In this document: piece after piece, positions 12,377 to 25,150 of the stretch
Layout: every line of letters begins with the position of its first letter
How positions within the stretch are numbered: position 1 is the first letter of the stretch
Source: Erythrophleum ivorense
Taxonomy: Eukaryota > Streptophyta > Magnoliopsida > Fabales > Fabaceae
Reading direction: 5' to 3'
DNA: 64,000 nt
Assembly (NCBI GenBank): GCA_026724425.1
Contig: JAIUCV010000089.1
Coordinates: forward strand, 310,001-374,000
Notes under the pieces: generated by a model
What the model was told of the DNA's origin: nothing
Database searches by the model: none
What the model saw: the letters and a program-made list of their open reading frames with translations, nothing else
Position numbers and translations under genes: made by a program

Positions 12377-13100
12377 CATTGTTTTGAAAATCGAACTGGA
12401 CCAGCTAGTTCGACCGGTTGAATCAAGAATCAATCCCTAATTCGATTTGGTTAGCCCTCAAAACCAAAGGATTTGAGAACCGGTCAAGAACCGTTGAGAA
12501 TCGGAAAAATCAATTGGGTCACTGGTTGAATCAGTAGTATATTATTTAGCAAAATTAATTATGATGCGGGTCGATATCTGGTCCTCTTGGAATGTAAGAA
12601 GGCCACTACCATTGAGTTGAAATACATCTTTAATTATAATATGTAATATTTAATATATAACCTTTATTATAGTTCAATTTTAAAATAGCAAAATGAATAA
12701 TAATTGATTCCAATTTTGACCATTAGCATGGTGAACAATATATTTTTCATTGAACTGTTATTATTGTCTTGTTTATAATCCAAAATTTTAATATAATAGA
12801 GGAGAAATAAAATTAAAATTCATATAATTTTTATTAAAATTATGCAAATATATTTAAACAAATAAAAAATTAAATACTATGTTATGTATGATTCATTTTT
12901 ATGTACAATTAGTCATAACATATTTTAAAATTTATTAATATTTTTTATTATTATTTATTATCTTAAAATTTTAATATATAAAATATATATATATATATTT
13001 AATTATCACCAATTCGACCACGATTCAACTACAGTTGAACTAATGAACCATAAACCAATGACTTCACTAGTTTAATGACCGGTTCGATTTTAAAAACATT
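12377..13100. mobile_element. MITE of Mutator-like type with 9-bp target site duplication
   Basis: The left end CATTGTTTTGAAAATCGAAC matches the inverted right end (AATGTTTTTAAAATCGAACC read on the minus strand). The flanks carry an identical 9-bp direct repeat, GAACAATAT, at 12368-12376 and 13101-13109. A 9-bp duplication with imperfect terminal inverted repeats fits Mutator-like elements. The sub-terminal parts are rich in GGTTCGA/TCGAACC-type motifs. At about 724 bp it has no coding capacity, so it would be non-autonomous. Confidence 0.75.
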
Positions 13101-16100
13101 GAACAATATAAAGCTCTTCACTTATCTTGGACTTTCATACTAAATGTTTTGTTGTGACTATTTAGGCATAATTTTTGAAAGTTTGTACACTAGAAATCTC
13201 ATTATAGAACTAGCCTTAAAGACACATTCCTTCGATATACTTTACACTCCTATTTAAGTGTCTTAGATACCCTTAATTTACTATTATACATCATATTTTA
13301 TTCTCACAACAAATCTAATTCTTCTTAAATTTAATTTTACTTAAATTACTTTTTTCATATGTATAACATCTACACTTATAAAATTATCAAAATTTCATAA
13401 CGAACATGTTTCAAATACAACATAGTTGTGTATATCTGAAATAATCTTTCTTTGCCCATATACCATTTAGATTAGAATTAGTTGCTTTTCTAATAATACT
13501 CATTTATATCAAATTATTATAACTATAAGATGTATGTTTAAGTAGCAAATAATTACTTATCTTCTTATGATATTATTAAAGTCATAAGGGCACTTATGAA
13601 ATGATTTGTTCCATTTTAGAATTCACATACCAATAAAGTAGAAATTTATTTGCTTACTTCTTAATTGTAATTATTAAATACATACATTATGAATTACATA
13701 CTATGATATTTTCTCTTATTTTATAAGAGTATATATCGATTTGATTTATTTATTAATGATGTACAAATCTCATTTTAAACACACATAGTGTCTAACATGA
13801 ATTCTACTATTTCGCTCGCCTCCTATAACACCTTAGAAGAGAACTCAAATCTTTTACAAATATTATGGAAGGTAGGAATTTATAATTGAATTTATTAATA
13901 TTTACATGTTTACATTTCAACTTAACTTTTATTCTTTCTTTTCCGTTATTGAAGTGACATATTTATGTTTTGTGTTTCTTTCCATCCTATATTGTCACTT
14001 TTGTTGCCTCATTTGACGAATACAAATATCTCATCTTCGTTTGCTCTTTATAAGCATCAAATGTAGTTGCTTATGTGAGAAAGTCAACCTTATCAGCTTG
14101 TACAACATAATATTATTATGTATATGTTATTTATGATTATAACATACCACATCTATTTAATCAACAATTAAGTTGTACATATGGTGTAATACTTTAACCA
14201 TATAGCATTATGCAATATTACAAAACATACAATACATTCTACTTCCATGGTATATAATATTATGCATGCCTATTTCTTACTATTCTAAGATATAATATCA
14301 TTATTAAAAAAGAATATATATCCAAAAATTACTTTTGCATATCTAGATCTCTCCCTAATATAGTGCCTAGTTTACAATGCTCTACAAATATTTTAGGATT
14401 CTTTTAATAGTATTCTTTTAATAGTATTCCAATGTTATTGATAGGAAGTTGACTGTTATTGATTCACAAAGTTAATCACTTATAAATGTCTAATTTTGTA
14501 TACATCATTGTATATTATATGCCAACAATATTGGAGTAAGAGACTTTTTGCGTAATTTTTAATGTAGACTCAATTTGTGGACATATTTCATGGCTTAGAC
14601 TATCACTTTTTACTATAGGGATATTGATGGTTTTATCATCTTTCATGCTAAATTGTGCAATGATTTTTTAATTGTAATTATCTTATGAAAGAGTAATTAA
14701 TTTTTCTGAGTGATTCCCATGGATCTTAATTCTAATGATATACTCTATTTTATCCATATCTTTTATCTCAAAATTTAAAAATGACTATTCTTTAATAATC
14801 ATTAAAGAATCTCATCTATTCATAACTAATGTTATATTATCTATTTAAAAGATAATATTACAACAATCATTTCAAACTATTTAACACAAATACTATGGTC
14901 TTGATTGATCATTTGAGATTTATATTAGGTTATTACTTGATGAAATCTCAAATATTACTGTCTAGATAATTGTATCAATCTATAAATGAACTTTTAAAGC
15001 TTACAACTTTTATTCTCTATAGAACCTAATTGTTGTTTCATGTATTATCTTCATCTAGTTCTCCATTTGAAGATGCAATTTTCACATCCATTTGATGTGA
15101 TTTTAAGTTTAAATTTGCAACTATAACTAAGAACAATCTAATTGAATTAAATTATACAACAAATATGAGATATTTTCATAATCTATACCTTTCTATTATG
15201 TATACCTCTTTAACAACTAACATGTCTTTTATCTCTCAATTAGTCCATCCTTCCTTTTCTTTATTTTAAGAACCATTTGCTCTTAATTGTCTTTTAATAA
15301 GATGGATGATTAACTAAGTTTTAGATATGGTTTGTTCTCATCGGCTCTATCTCTCATTCCATTACTCTTATTCAATCCTCTTTAGTAGGATATAATTGAG
15401 TCTCTTGAATTATATTTGAATCTTCATTACCTAGTTGAGTACCTTTAGTATTGCCCCTTTAATCTTAAAAAAAAAATGTCTTAACACACTCTTATAACTA
15501 CTCTTAAAAAGTGGAGTTATTTTTTAAACATTATCATCTTACACTAAATTTTCACTTAGATTAATAGGTTGAAGTACAACTACTTACTCTTATTATCCTG
15601 ATCTTGTGTCTCATAAAGAGATTTATATTTGTTAATTTATTCTCTACTTGCCAATTCATTTGTTTAAATGTTGTTTTTTTTTTTGGCTCAACTTTACAAT
15701 TATACTTCCACCTTTATTTTTACCAATAAAGATATATTCCTTTGATTATTCTAAATATCTTATAAAAATATATTCCTTACTCTTTTAGCATAATTTCCAT
15801 GCTTATGGAAATTATCATGGATAAAAATAATCGACTCTATGGTTTTAGGATACTTAGATCCAGCTTATTATTTATCTACAATTCATAAGATGTGGAAGTA
15901 ATTAATTTAGAGAACATTATGTTAGGTTTGAAAGCAATAATTTATAATTAATTATCCCAATAGAAAAATTGATAAATTTACTTGAGTCATTATTAACTTA
16001 ACCATTCAAAGTAAGGTTTTTATTCTTTTTTTTACCATCTCCATTTGTTATAAAATATTAAAGAATCATTAATTGTCTTATGATTTCTTTGTCTTTACAG

Positions 16101-19100
16101 AGTTTTTTGAATTAATTTGAAAAATATTTATATTCTCAGTCACAACTTAAAGTTTTAATTTTATCATCCATTTGATTTTCAACCGTGTTCATATAATGTC
16201 TAAAGCACTCAAATATTTTTTACCTATGGAACATTAAATAAGTTTGATTATGTTGTGAATAATTGTCTTGCCTTCATTCTCTTTTAAACTACATATATTA
16301 GAATAAACAAATGCATAGATTTTAAGCTCTAACTCCTTTTCTAGATGGTTTTCAAATTTGCTTTATTTATTAGGTAACATTTTGATATTGGTATTTTTGA
16401 AATAGAAATGAATCTTAACATCTTTTATTTTATTAGTATACTAATTTTCTATTCGCTTGTAAAACTTAGTCTAGCATATCAATCAGTAATATATAAAAAA
16501 CTAGATTGAAAACAAAGTATTAGGTAAAGTATCTATCCTTATACTTGTGTCTAGCACAATAACGCCATCATAGAAAAAACTAGAATTGTGTTCTTTGTCC
16601 TTATTCTAATGACAATGGAATTTTTAAGGAAACATCAATGCTAAAATCTTATATTAAGAGGAAAAATAATAAATATTTAGTTTCATCTTATATTTAAAGT
16701 GTATAAAGTGTTGTTAAGATTCGCGGTGATAGTAGGCACAACAAAATTTTAAAATTTTTTTATCACTGAATCTCATCTTAGGATCATGCGCAGGAACATA
16801 AATTAAAATAAGATACGAAAATTATCTTTTATTTAAGGTGCAATTGAATCACACACATAGATCCAATTATATGTGCCTCTACAATATCTACACAAAGTTG
16901 ATGAAACTCTCTCTCACTTTGCGTTTCTGCAAGTAGATGCCTTTCACTATCTAAGGTTAAGGTCTTTAAAGTCTTAAGAAAATTAGGGTTTAAAGATACT
17001 CTCTCTTATGTCTTATATACCACCCCCTATGGTCTTATACTTATAGATTTAGGATTTGGCACTTTCCTCGTCATATTGAAACCTCAATTATTAATTCAAC
17101 TTAAACTCTTAGAACCCTAACTTAAGTTTAATAGAAAGTGAGAAGAGATAAGCCCAACATAATGTGATATTATTTAACATTACCTTAATATTAAATAACA
17201 TTATATTATATTATTATTTAATAATATAATATGCAATAAAATAAGTTAATATTACTTTAATATTAAATAATATCTTATTATATAATATAATCCAATTATA
17301 TTATATTGGACATTATTATTAAAATTTTTAGTCCAACTAAAATTTCAAAATATTATAATATTTTAATTTTATTCCTACTCTTTATGTGTAACTCAGTAAG
17401 TTCTTATTACATTAGTAGTAACAAAAAAAGAATTATATTTTAGGATCACAGACAATAAGTGGTATCTAGCAATATATCACTGCTACTCAAATAATAAGAA
17501 TGTTTGTGATTCAATATACTTAATATGGGACCAATATTATGCAATTTAGTCCATTTTGTACTGATAACCAGGTTGAACTCAAAGGATGGAATGTGTTATC
17601 CTCCTCAATTTTCAACTTACATTTCTTGACAACAAGTAGATTAATCAAAACAAACAATTAATATCATATTTGATTCATTTGAGCATGGGCATGTATTTCT
17701 TAGTTTCATTTAATCAAAAGGCTCATGAATATCACTCATCCTATATAAGAGGGACAAAATTCCATTTATATCACTCACATTCTTTCACATAATTCATGAT
17801 ATACCTAATCACTGTCCTATTGGCCATCCTAGTCAAAAGCAATATAGGATGGTATCAAAGTATTTGATTCTTTATAGTCACATGAGAATTACAAATGACA
17901 CACTCTATAATCCATGTAACATTCTCACAATGAGTAAGTTTAATACACTTGTTCTCTAACAATGTACATATGTATTGACTTAATATTATATATCTATGAC
18001 TTAAAGTTATCAATCACTATATATATTAGTTTTGATGTATTATTGCTATTCCATATCACAATAATATTTAATTAGGGATAATCTAAGAATAATAATTATT
18101 TTAGGGACAATTATTATATTAAGTTATATTGCGTAGATATAAAACTAAAATATAATAATTGTATTGCCAAAAAAATATAATACAACGTATGTTATTATAA
18201 TCATCTTATAATTGGCTCTAGCATATACCAACAAATGCTATGTAGGTTAAGGGTTGTCCTCTATGCAAAAACAAATTTTTGCATGCTTTAGTCACTTTTA
18301 CTACAATTCTTGCATTTCTTTTTACATAAAATTTTTAGCTTTAGAAAAATAACTGATGATATTTTACAAATGATTTTTGAACCTTAGTTATGTGATCTCT
18401 TTTGACTTATTTTGCTCAACATAATCATGAGTACATTGATTCATTTACTAATAAGTGTGATACTTAACCTTTATTATGTCAAAATTCTTTTTAGCACGTT
18501 TCCCTCTTTGCTTAATTTATTTCTCAACCTTATAGAAACATCAATCAAATCTTTTTATATTATGAAAGTGTTGTCCTTCTTTGGCTTAAACTTTGAAATT
18601 ACAATAGTCTCAATCATATTGGCATGTTTAAGGAATTTAGCAGCTTTTAAGTATTCATACTCTAACTCTATATGATAAGTGTCACCATAAAAAATTATGC
18701 TATTTTTGTGGATCAAATTCATTTTCTTATATTTTCAACTGTTAGAAAGAGATCTTATATTGGCCTAAACTTATTACTCATCAGTAAAAATATAATTAAC
18801 TGACTTCAATTTCTTGATTATTAGCCTTTCCAATTTGCTTGTTGAAACACCAAACTTATCCTTTAGAGCTATTTACATAGCTTGAATAATTAGATATGAT
18901 TTACACTTACACATAAGGTTATCAACTATGTTGCTTAGCATTACTATGCAAGAAATATTGTTCTTTCCTTTTTTTTCAGTTAACAAATTTTTAAATTTCT
19001 CATTTGTTAAGTTGTATTTTTATGTTTGGACTCTTATATAATATCGTTAAATGGTTTCTTAGCATTATTTTCCTTTTTTATTTTCTTTAAGGATGTATGA

Positions 19101-21086
19101 ATTTTATAGTGTCAAATTTCCTAATTGATACCATACAACTTATCACTTTTTATCAAGCTATGCAATAATATTCTAAATAGCTATAATCATAATCTAACCT
19201 ACATAAACATAGCACTGAATGGCCATGTATACATCATGCTATGTTTATATTTTCAATAAATTTTGACTAGACTAATAATAACATGATTAGATTTATGATT
19301 GGAAGTACATTTGTCTTACTTTCATCACATATGTCCTAAGATTGTCATTTTCTTTTTATCGAATTCATTTGCAAATATTGTTTAAGCTATAATTTTTAGA
19401 CGAGTCATAGACTTCTAATACAAAAAATCTCACTCAATAGAGTTTGTATTTTATTTTCTTATTAAATTATTTAATTTAATTCTTATATGAATCCAAATTT
19501 ACCAATCTAAAAACTCTTACTTAATATGATATTTCTTATATTTTTATTTAATTTATTTAATTTAATGCATTCATCGATTGTGTTAATATTAAAATCACAC
19601 TTAAAGACCTCATTTAAAAAATATTTACCTTCTTAAAATATTTTCTCTTTGGCCATTACAAGCCTATTTTCAATTGCTTTCAACCATCACAAGCTTATTT
19701 TTAATTATAAGGGTCACCATAATATATTTCGAAAAATATACTTCACATATTTCAATCTCTTACAATAAATTCTCTGTTCACGTGCATTATACTTAAAGTA
19801 CTATTGTATTTCTTACTAAAAAAATTAAAAAAGCAAAGTGGCTCATTAACATTTGTAACAACATAATGTTTCGTAGTAAGTATTATTTTCTAATGCACAT
19901 TAATTAAAAAATAAATTTTCATTTTAATTTAGTTTTCTACATATCTCCTTAAGATTCTTATAGATTGATATTTACCAAATATTATTCAGGAATGTGTTGA
20001 TCAAATTTAAGACCCAAGGTGAATGAAAAGGTTTTGACCTCTCACCTCAGTAGGTGGGTTATAAATACTTCTCATTTTTTAGATGTGTATTTTTGTTATA
20101 CTCATTTATGTCTATATTGTATATATATAATGTCCTTAGGTTCATAATTACCTATTTAAAGGAAATAAAATTTAATAATTCATAATTTTAATTTCTTATG
20201 AATTTTTAATGCATAAATTCACCATTTTAAGGCCAAAAAATCATTGAAACATGACCAACATATAACTAAATATGTCCAAAATATATATCAGAATGAAACT
20301 TGTAAATTTATGCAATTTTAGAGTCAAAAAGCAACCCCTAACTCCTTTGCATGCACCCTCTACATGTTTCCACAAGCTTTTTGGTGCAAAAAAAAAAAAG
20401 GCTAAAAAAATAAGAAAAATAAGAGATACATGCATCTATGGTGGCCTATAAAGCCTATGTATTACCTTGTAGCCCTCTTTCGACCATGTCAGTTCCATCA
20501 TCCTCTCCTTTTTGCCTTCCTTTTTTTGTTGATACTTGTTTCAAGCGAAACGAAGGTAAAGGTGGCCCACACGTGCCATCAAGTATGGTTCACTATTCAT
20601 CTTCAACATTTAATTTCTTACAACTTAAAAAAAATTTTAGATTTTATATTTTTGTAGGTCCATTTTCAAATCCTCATGTCCTAATCATTTCTTGTCTAAT
20701 ATGGACAAATTTAGTGTTTATGAGAAATTTATTGAATAAGCTTTTCATTTGTACATGGCTTGCAGCTTAAGGTGCAATATGTGAAGAATGACACCCCCCT
20801 GAAAAAGAGCTATTCAACCATTTGAAAACCAAAATTTTGCATTCTAATTACTCTTCAAAGGAGTCTAGTTTTTTCATGAAAAATTTACCATAAGTTCTTC
20901 CACTTATAGTCTACCTACAATGTGAATTTAATTTGGTCTCTATCAAGTTATGCTATTAGAGCATTCTTGTGTCCAAATTTTAAAACAAGAAATTCATGCC
21001 TATATCTTTGCAAAAATTTACTCTAAATCAATCCAAACAACCATGGGAAAGCAATTAAAATAAGTCTAACCAAGTTTTGATAGCAA
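13101..21086 (-). mobile_element. Decayed Ty1/copia retrotransposon DNA
   Basis: Very AT-rich, with no intact gene. On the minus strand two collinear copia reverse-transcriptase remnants are readable: an interrupted match to the KIKRKxDGxIERYKARLVAKGY region at 15290-15181, and a match to the HQMDVKTAFLNGEL region at 15100-15031, with frame breaks and stop codons. Their order and spacing fit the same gene. Diverged direct repeats lie on either side (11889-12350 and 21087-21560). An LTR-like stretch with AGGGTTTAAAGATACTCTC near 16980 may come from another nested element. Element boundaries are not certain; the body may include more than one insertion. Confidence 0.6.
15031..15290 (-). pseudogene. 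Copia-type reverse transcriptase fragment
   Basis: Minus-strand reading gives, in order, a stretch like KIKKRKDGLIER followed by a stop, then KRY and GID, and about 80 bases further on HQMDVKIASSNGELDED followed by a stop. These correspond to neighbouring conserved blocks at the start of the copia reverse-transcriptase domain. Frame changes and stops show it is dead. Confidence 0.7.
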
Positions 21087-21560
21087 TGAAGGAAATTACA
21101 TAAGGCATATCAAAGTACTTACCTCTTGTAGCATATTTGTTACTTGAATAATTGCCCCATATAATCAATCACGATTATTGTCCAAGACTTAAATAGTAGA
21201 TTTACAACAAATGCATCAATTCTAAAAAGGAGTAGAGAGTTTGCAATATTTAGATATGTATTCTTCTTTAAAGAGAAGTTTCTCATATCTCTTAGAATTA
21301 GTTTTCTAACTCTTTCTCATAATGCACTTACAATAATGTGTACGATCGAAATCTCACATAGATAAATGGTCAATTTAATTATTTAATTAATATTCCTACC
21401 CAAAAATTATAATTGACAATAAATTTTGAATTTCAAAATTTAAATATTAAATTACTTAATTACTAAATAAATAATTAAATTAAATCAATTGAACTCTTTT
21501 TATTTTGAGTTTGTATTATAGATTTAGATTAGTCTATTAAAAGAAGATCAATAATCCAAC
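21087..21560. repeat. Right copy of a diverged long direct repeat (possible LTR)
   Basis: Partner of 11889-12350 in the same orientation, with the same order of islands. It includes a small internal insertion near 21270-21300 relative to the left copy. The right flank to 22214 is featureless AT-rich DNA with no gene seen. Confidence 0.55.
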
Positions 21561-22336
21561 AAATATATATACATTTCTATATCAATATCTTAAAATTTTA
21601 AAAATTATCATATATTATATATTATATCATGTTACACTTATTATGCATGCTTATATCCATGCTTTTTAATTCACCACCTACCATATATATTAGTATATCT
21701 TACACAAGATATCCTCCAACATCCTTCATATTGTAGACTGTTTATAGCCGATCAAAAAGTGAATTACTCCCTCCAATCTCATATATAAGAAACAAATAAC
21801 TAATTTACGAGTATTAAGAAAGTTAGTTAAAAGCAATTAATATTTTTAATTTTATCTCAAATAAAAATTATTTTTCAAAAATACCTCTATTTAATATGTA
21901 TATTTTCTTTTTGAAATTAATGATCACTACTACTCATAATTTGAATGAGTTATTTAATGAAGGGTATAATTAAAATACTATAATTAATATGATAATTTAT
22001 TTCTTATATATAAGACTAAATCAAATCTCAGAAAAGCCTCTTATAAATGAGACCAGAGGGAGTATAAACGAAATCAAACAAACATTTTTCATGAATGACT
22101 AGTAGACTTCCTTAATACCTGCTAACATCAACTACAATATTAGGTCTTACTTTCCCCCTTATGCAAATCATTTCATAAATTATACTTTTTGTTTCTCCCA
22201 TGCCACCAAGCATACTTGGATAGGCTTTTTGATTGAGATATATAAAAACAAAAACAAAAGTATAAAAACAAAAACTAATTCTGAATATATATATAAATGA
22301 ATTATTTTTAAAAATTAAATATTTTTTTTTAAATTT

Positions 22337-22365
22337 GGAACGCAAAATATGTGATTTTGCGTTCC
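22337..22365. repeat. 12-bp perfect palindrome inside the left foldback arm
   Basis: GGAACGCAAAAT, five-base loop ATGTG, then ATTTTGCGTTCC. The corresponding place in the right arm (24472-24500) keeps the structure with a few changes on one half. It is a small hairpin nested within the large hairpin. Confidence 0.9.
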
Positions 22366-22404
22366 TCAAATTTTTTTTTAAAAATTTTTTTTTTTTATTG
22401 GGGG

Positions 22405-22493
22405 TCAGTGTCCACTGACCCTCGGTCACATCACTGACCCTTGGGTTAATGCGTTGAATCACTGACCCACAGGTCAATTTGACCCATGGGTCT
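22405..22493. repeat. Cluster of TGACCC / GGGTCA direct and inverted motifs
   Basis: A GC-richer island in the left foldback arm holds GGGTCAGTG, CACTGACCC (several copies), TGACCCTTGGGTTAA, TGACCCACAGGTCAA and TGACCCATGGGTC. Its counterpart in the right arm is 24399-24450. The motifs are nearly self-complementary, so the island can fold locally as well as pair with the other arm. Confidence 0.8.
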
Positions 22494-24635
22494 TTTTTAA
22501 ATTTTTTTAAATTAATATTTTAATTAATTAATTTAAAATATATAAAATAATAAAAAATTTTAAAAATATAAATTTGTTGTAATAAATATTGTTTAATTTA
22601 TGTATTATTTAAATTAATATTAATTTTTTAGTATATTAAAAAATATAATATCTTTAAATCTCTTTATAATTTTATTAATTCTATAAGTGTTAAAAGCTTA
22701 TATTTTGAGAAAATTTAATTAATTTTATTTAAATTTGTAAAAGGTGAAATTTAAATAATAAAAAAAGTAAACAAAATTTAAATAAATTAATAAAAGTATT
22801 TCTAAAATTACATTTATATGAAATTTTTTAATTGTAGAAAAATATTAATCTATATATTGAAAAATACAATGACTTAATTTGTATATATAATTTGTTTAAT
22901 TTTATAATTATAAGAAATTTATGTGTTGAAGAATAGTAATTAATTTTATTTAGATTTTGAACAGGTAAAATATAAATAATAATTTTTTAAAAAATTCAGA
23001 TAAAAAATTTTAAATATATAGTAAAAGTATTTGTAAAATTATAATACAATTCATTTATTGTTGAAATTTTTGTAAACTTTTTTTGCTTATAAAAAAATCT
23101 TTTATTTATAGTTTGAACACATAACGTCTTAATTTGTTTAAATTATTTTAAGAAATATTAATTAATTTTGTTTAAATTTCAAGAAAAAAATTAATAAAAA
23201 ATGAAAAAATTAATAACAACATTATTTTTTAATTTCAATGTGTTATATTTTTAAAATTGTTATATTTCATTTACAAAAATTTCTTTTCATATATTAACAA
23301 TAAAAAATATATCTCCCAATGTACAAAAATAATTTGATTACTATTTGTTATAATTACAACTTTAAAAATATATTATATATATAGACCATGCATATATTAT
23401 AAATAAGTTTAAAAATACTTTTACAAATTTCTTTTAAAAATGATTATTTGAACTTTTTTTGAAATAGTTACTTTAAATTTTATATCTACCAACTTAACAA
23501 AATTATTTAATATTCTTCAAAACATTAATATTTCACAATTACAATATTTAAGAAACTCAGATATTATATTCATCCTGGTGCAAACTAAATTTTTTTTTTC
23601 ACCGTTGAACTAATTTTATACAAATTTAAATAATAAATGCATAAATAACTATTTTGTTTTACAAATTATTTTACTAATTTTATTTTTTATTAATTTTTTC
23701 CTTGAAATTTAAACAAAATTAATTAATATTTCTCAAAATAATTCAAACAAATTAAAACGTTATGTTCTTCAAACTATAAATAAGAGAATTTTTTTATAAG
23801 CAAAAAAATTTTACAAAATGTTTAACAATAAATGAATTGTATTATGATTTTATAAATACTTTTATTATATGTTTAAGAATTCTTATCTGAATTTTTTAAA
23901 ATTATTATTTATATTTTACCTGTTCAAAATTTAAATAAAATTAATTACTATTCTTCAACACATAGATTTTTTATAATTATAAAATTAAACAAATTATATA
24001 TACAAATTAAGTCATTGTATTTTTCAATATATAGATTAATATTTTTTTTCAATTAAAAAAATTCCATATAAATGTAATTTTAGGAATACTTTTATTAATT
24101 TATTTAAATTTTGTTTACTTTTTTTATTATTTAAATTTCACCTTTTACAAATATAAATAAAATTAATCAAATTTTCTCAAAATATAAGCTTCTAACACTT
24201 ATAGAATTAATAAAATTATAAAGAGATTTAAAGATATTATATTTTTTAATATACAAAAAAATTAATATTAATTTAAATAATACATAAATTAAACAATATT
24301 TGTTACAATAAATTTACATTTTTTAAATTTTTTATTATTTTATATATTTTAAATAAATTAATTAAAATATTAATTCTTTAAAAAAATTTAAAAAATAACC
24401 CACAAGTCAAATTAACCCTTGGGTTAGTGATGTGACCGGGGTCAGTGAAATTTTTTTTTTTAAATTTTTGAGGAATGCGAAATCACATATTTTGCGTTCC
24501 AATTTTTTTTTAAAAAAAAATATTTAATTTTTAAAAATAATTTGTTTATATATATTCAAAATTAATTTTTACTGTTATACATATCCTTATTTTTATTTTT
24601 ATTTTATATATCTCAGTCAAAAAACCTACTTGGAT

Positions 24636-25150
24636 ATCTTATATTTGAATATATTTAAAAATATCTGAAATTATATTAATTATTTAATATCTGGTATTTA
24701 ACATCTTAAAGTAATCATCATCTCCTATTTGATTTAGGGTTTTATATCAAATAATTCATCATCCACTTCTTCTCATTGAACAATATTAAATTTTCGGCTT
24801 ACCCCGAAAACAAGAGAAGACAAAAAAAGAAAATGTGAAGACGCTTTATTACAATTCTTCAATCAATGTCTTCCAGAACAAAGATATCTGCTTGACTCTA
24901 CTGAACTAAAACTCCATGAACTTCTTTCACCATGAACCCATCATTCTGAAAGTGAAAAAAGAAAAAAATGCCTTCGAGACTGAAGGGATAATTATTAAGG
25001 CATTCACTAATGATATAGTTGCAGGAATGCCCTATTATTGTTGTGAAACAGACAATCCTCTAGCAATGTACATTTATAAAAAAATAAGAAATCAAAAGAA
25101 CCAAACAATCATTGGATCAATTACTTGCAAATAGTGCAGAGAATGTTACT
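24636..25150. other. Spacer between the foldback element and ACC synthase
   Basis: Contains the 3' UTR of the ACC synthase gene, read on the minus strand. A 72-codon open frame on the plus strand (24916-25134) has no recognisable domain and most likely arises by chance in the 3' UTR. Confidence 0.4.

Larger units (their letters stand above)
22215..24635. mobile_element. Large foldback (long inverted repeat) element
   Basis: Two arms of about 1.0 kb are inverted copies of each other around a loop of about 450 bp (roughly 23225-23675). Matching points include the motif GGATAGGCTTTTTGATTGAG near 22218 and its inverted partner near 24628, the palindrome at 22337-22365 and its partner at 24472-24500, and the block around 22940-22990 and its partner at 23895-23960. 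All paired points share a centre near 23419, so the symmetry is real. No ORF is visible. The arms have diverged by scattered substitutions and small indels. A foldback transposon or a former inverted duplication are both possible. Confidence 0.85.

Noticed and set aside
22112..22477. 121-codon minus-strand ORF
   Set aside because: It is the translation of the foldback arm: Lys/Phe/Ile-rich low complexity from A/T runs.
24916..25134. 72-codon plus-strand ORF after the foldback element
   Set aside because: No domain or homology recognised, and it lies in the expected 3' UTR of ACS on the opposite strand.
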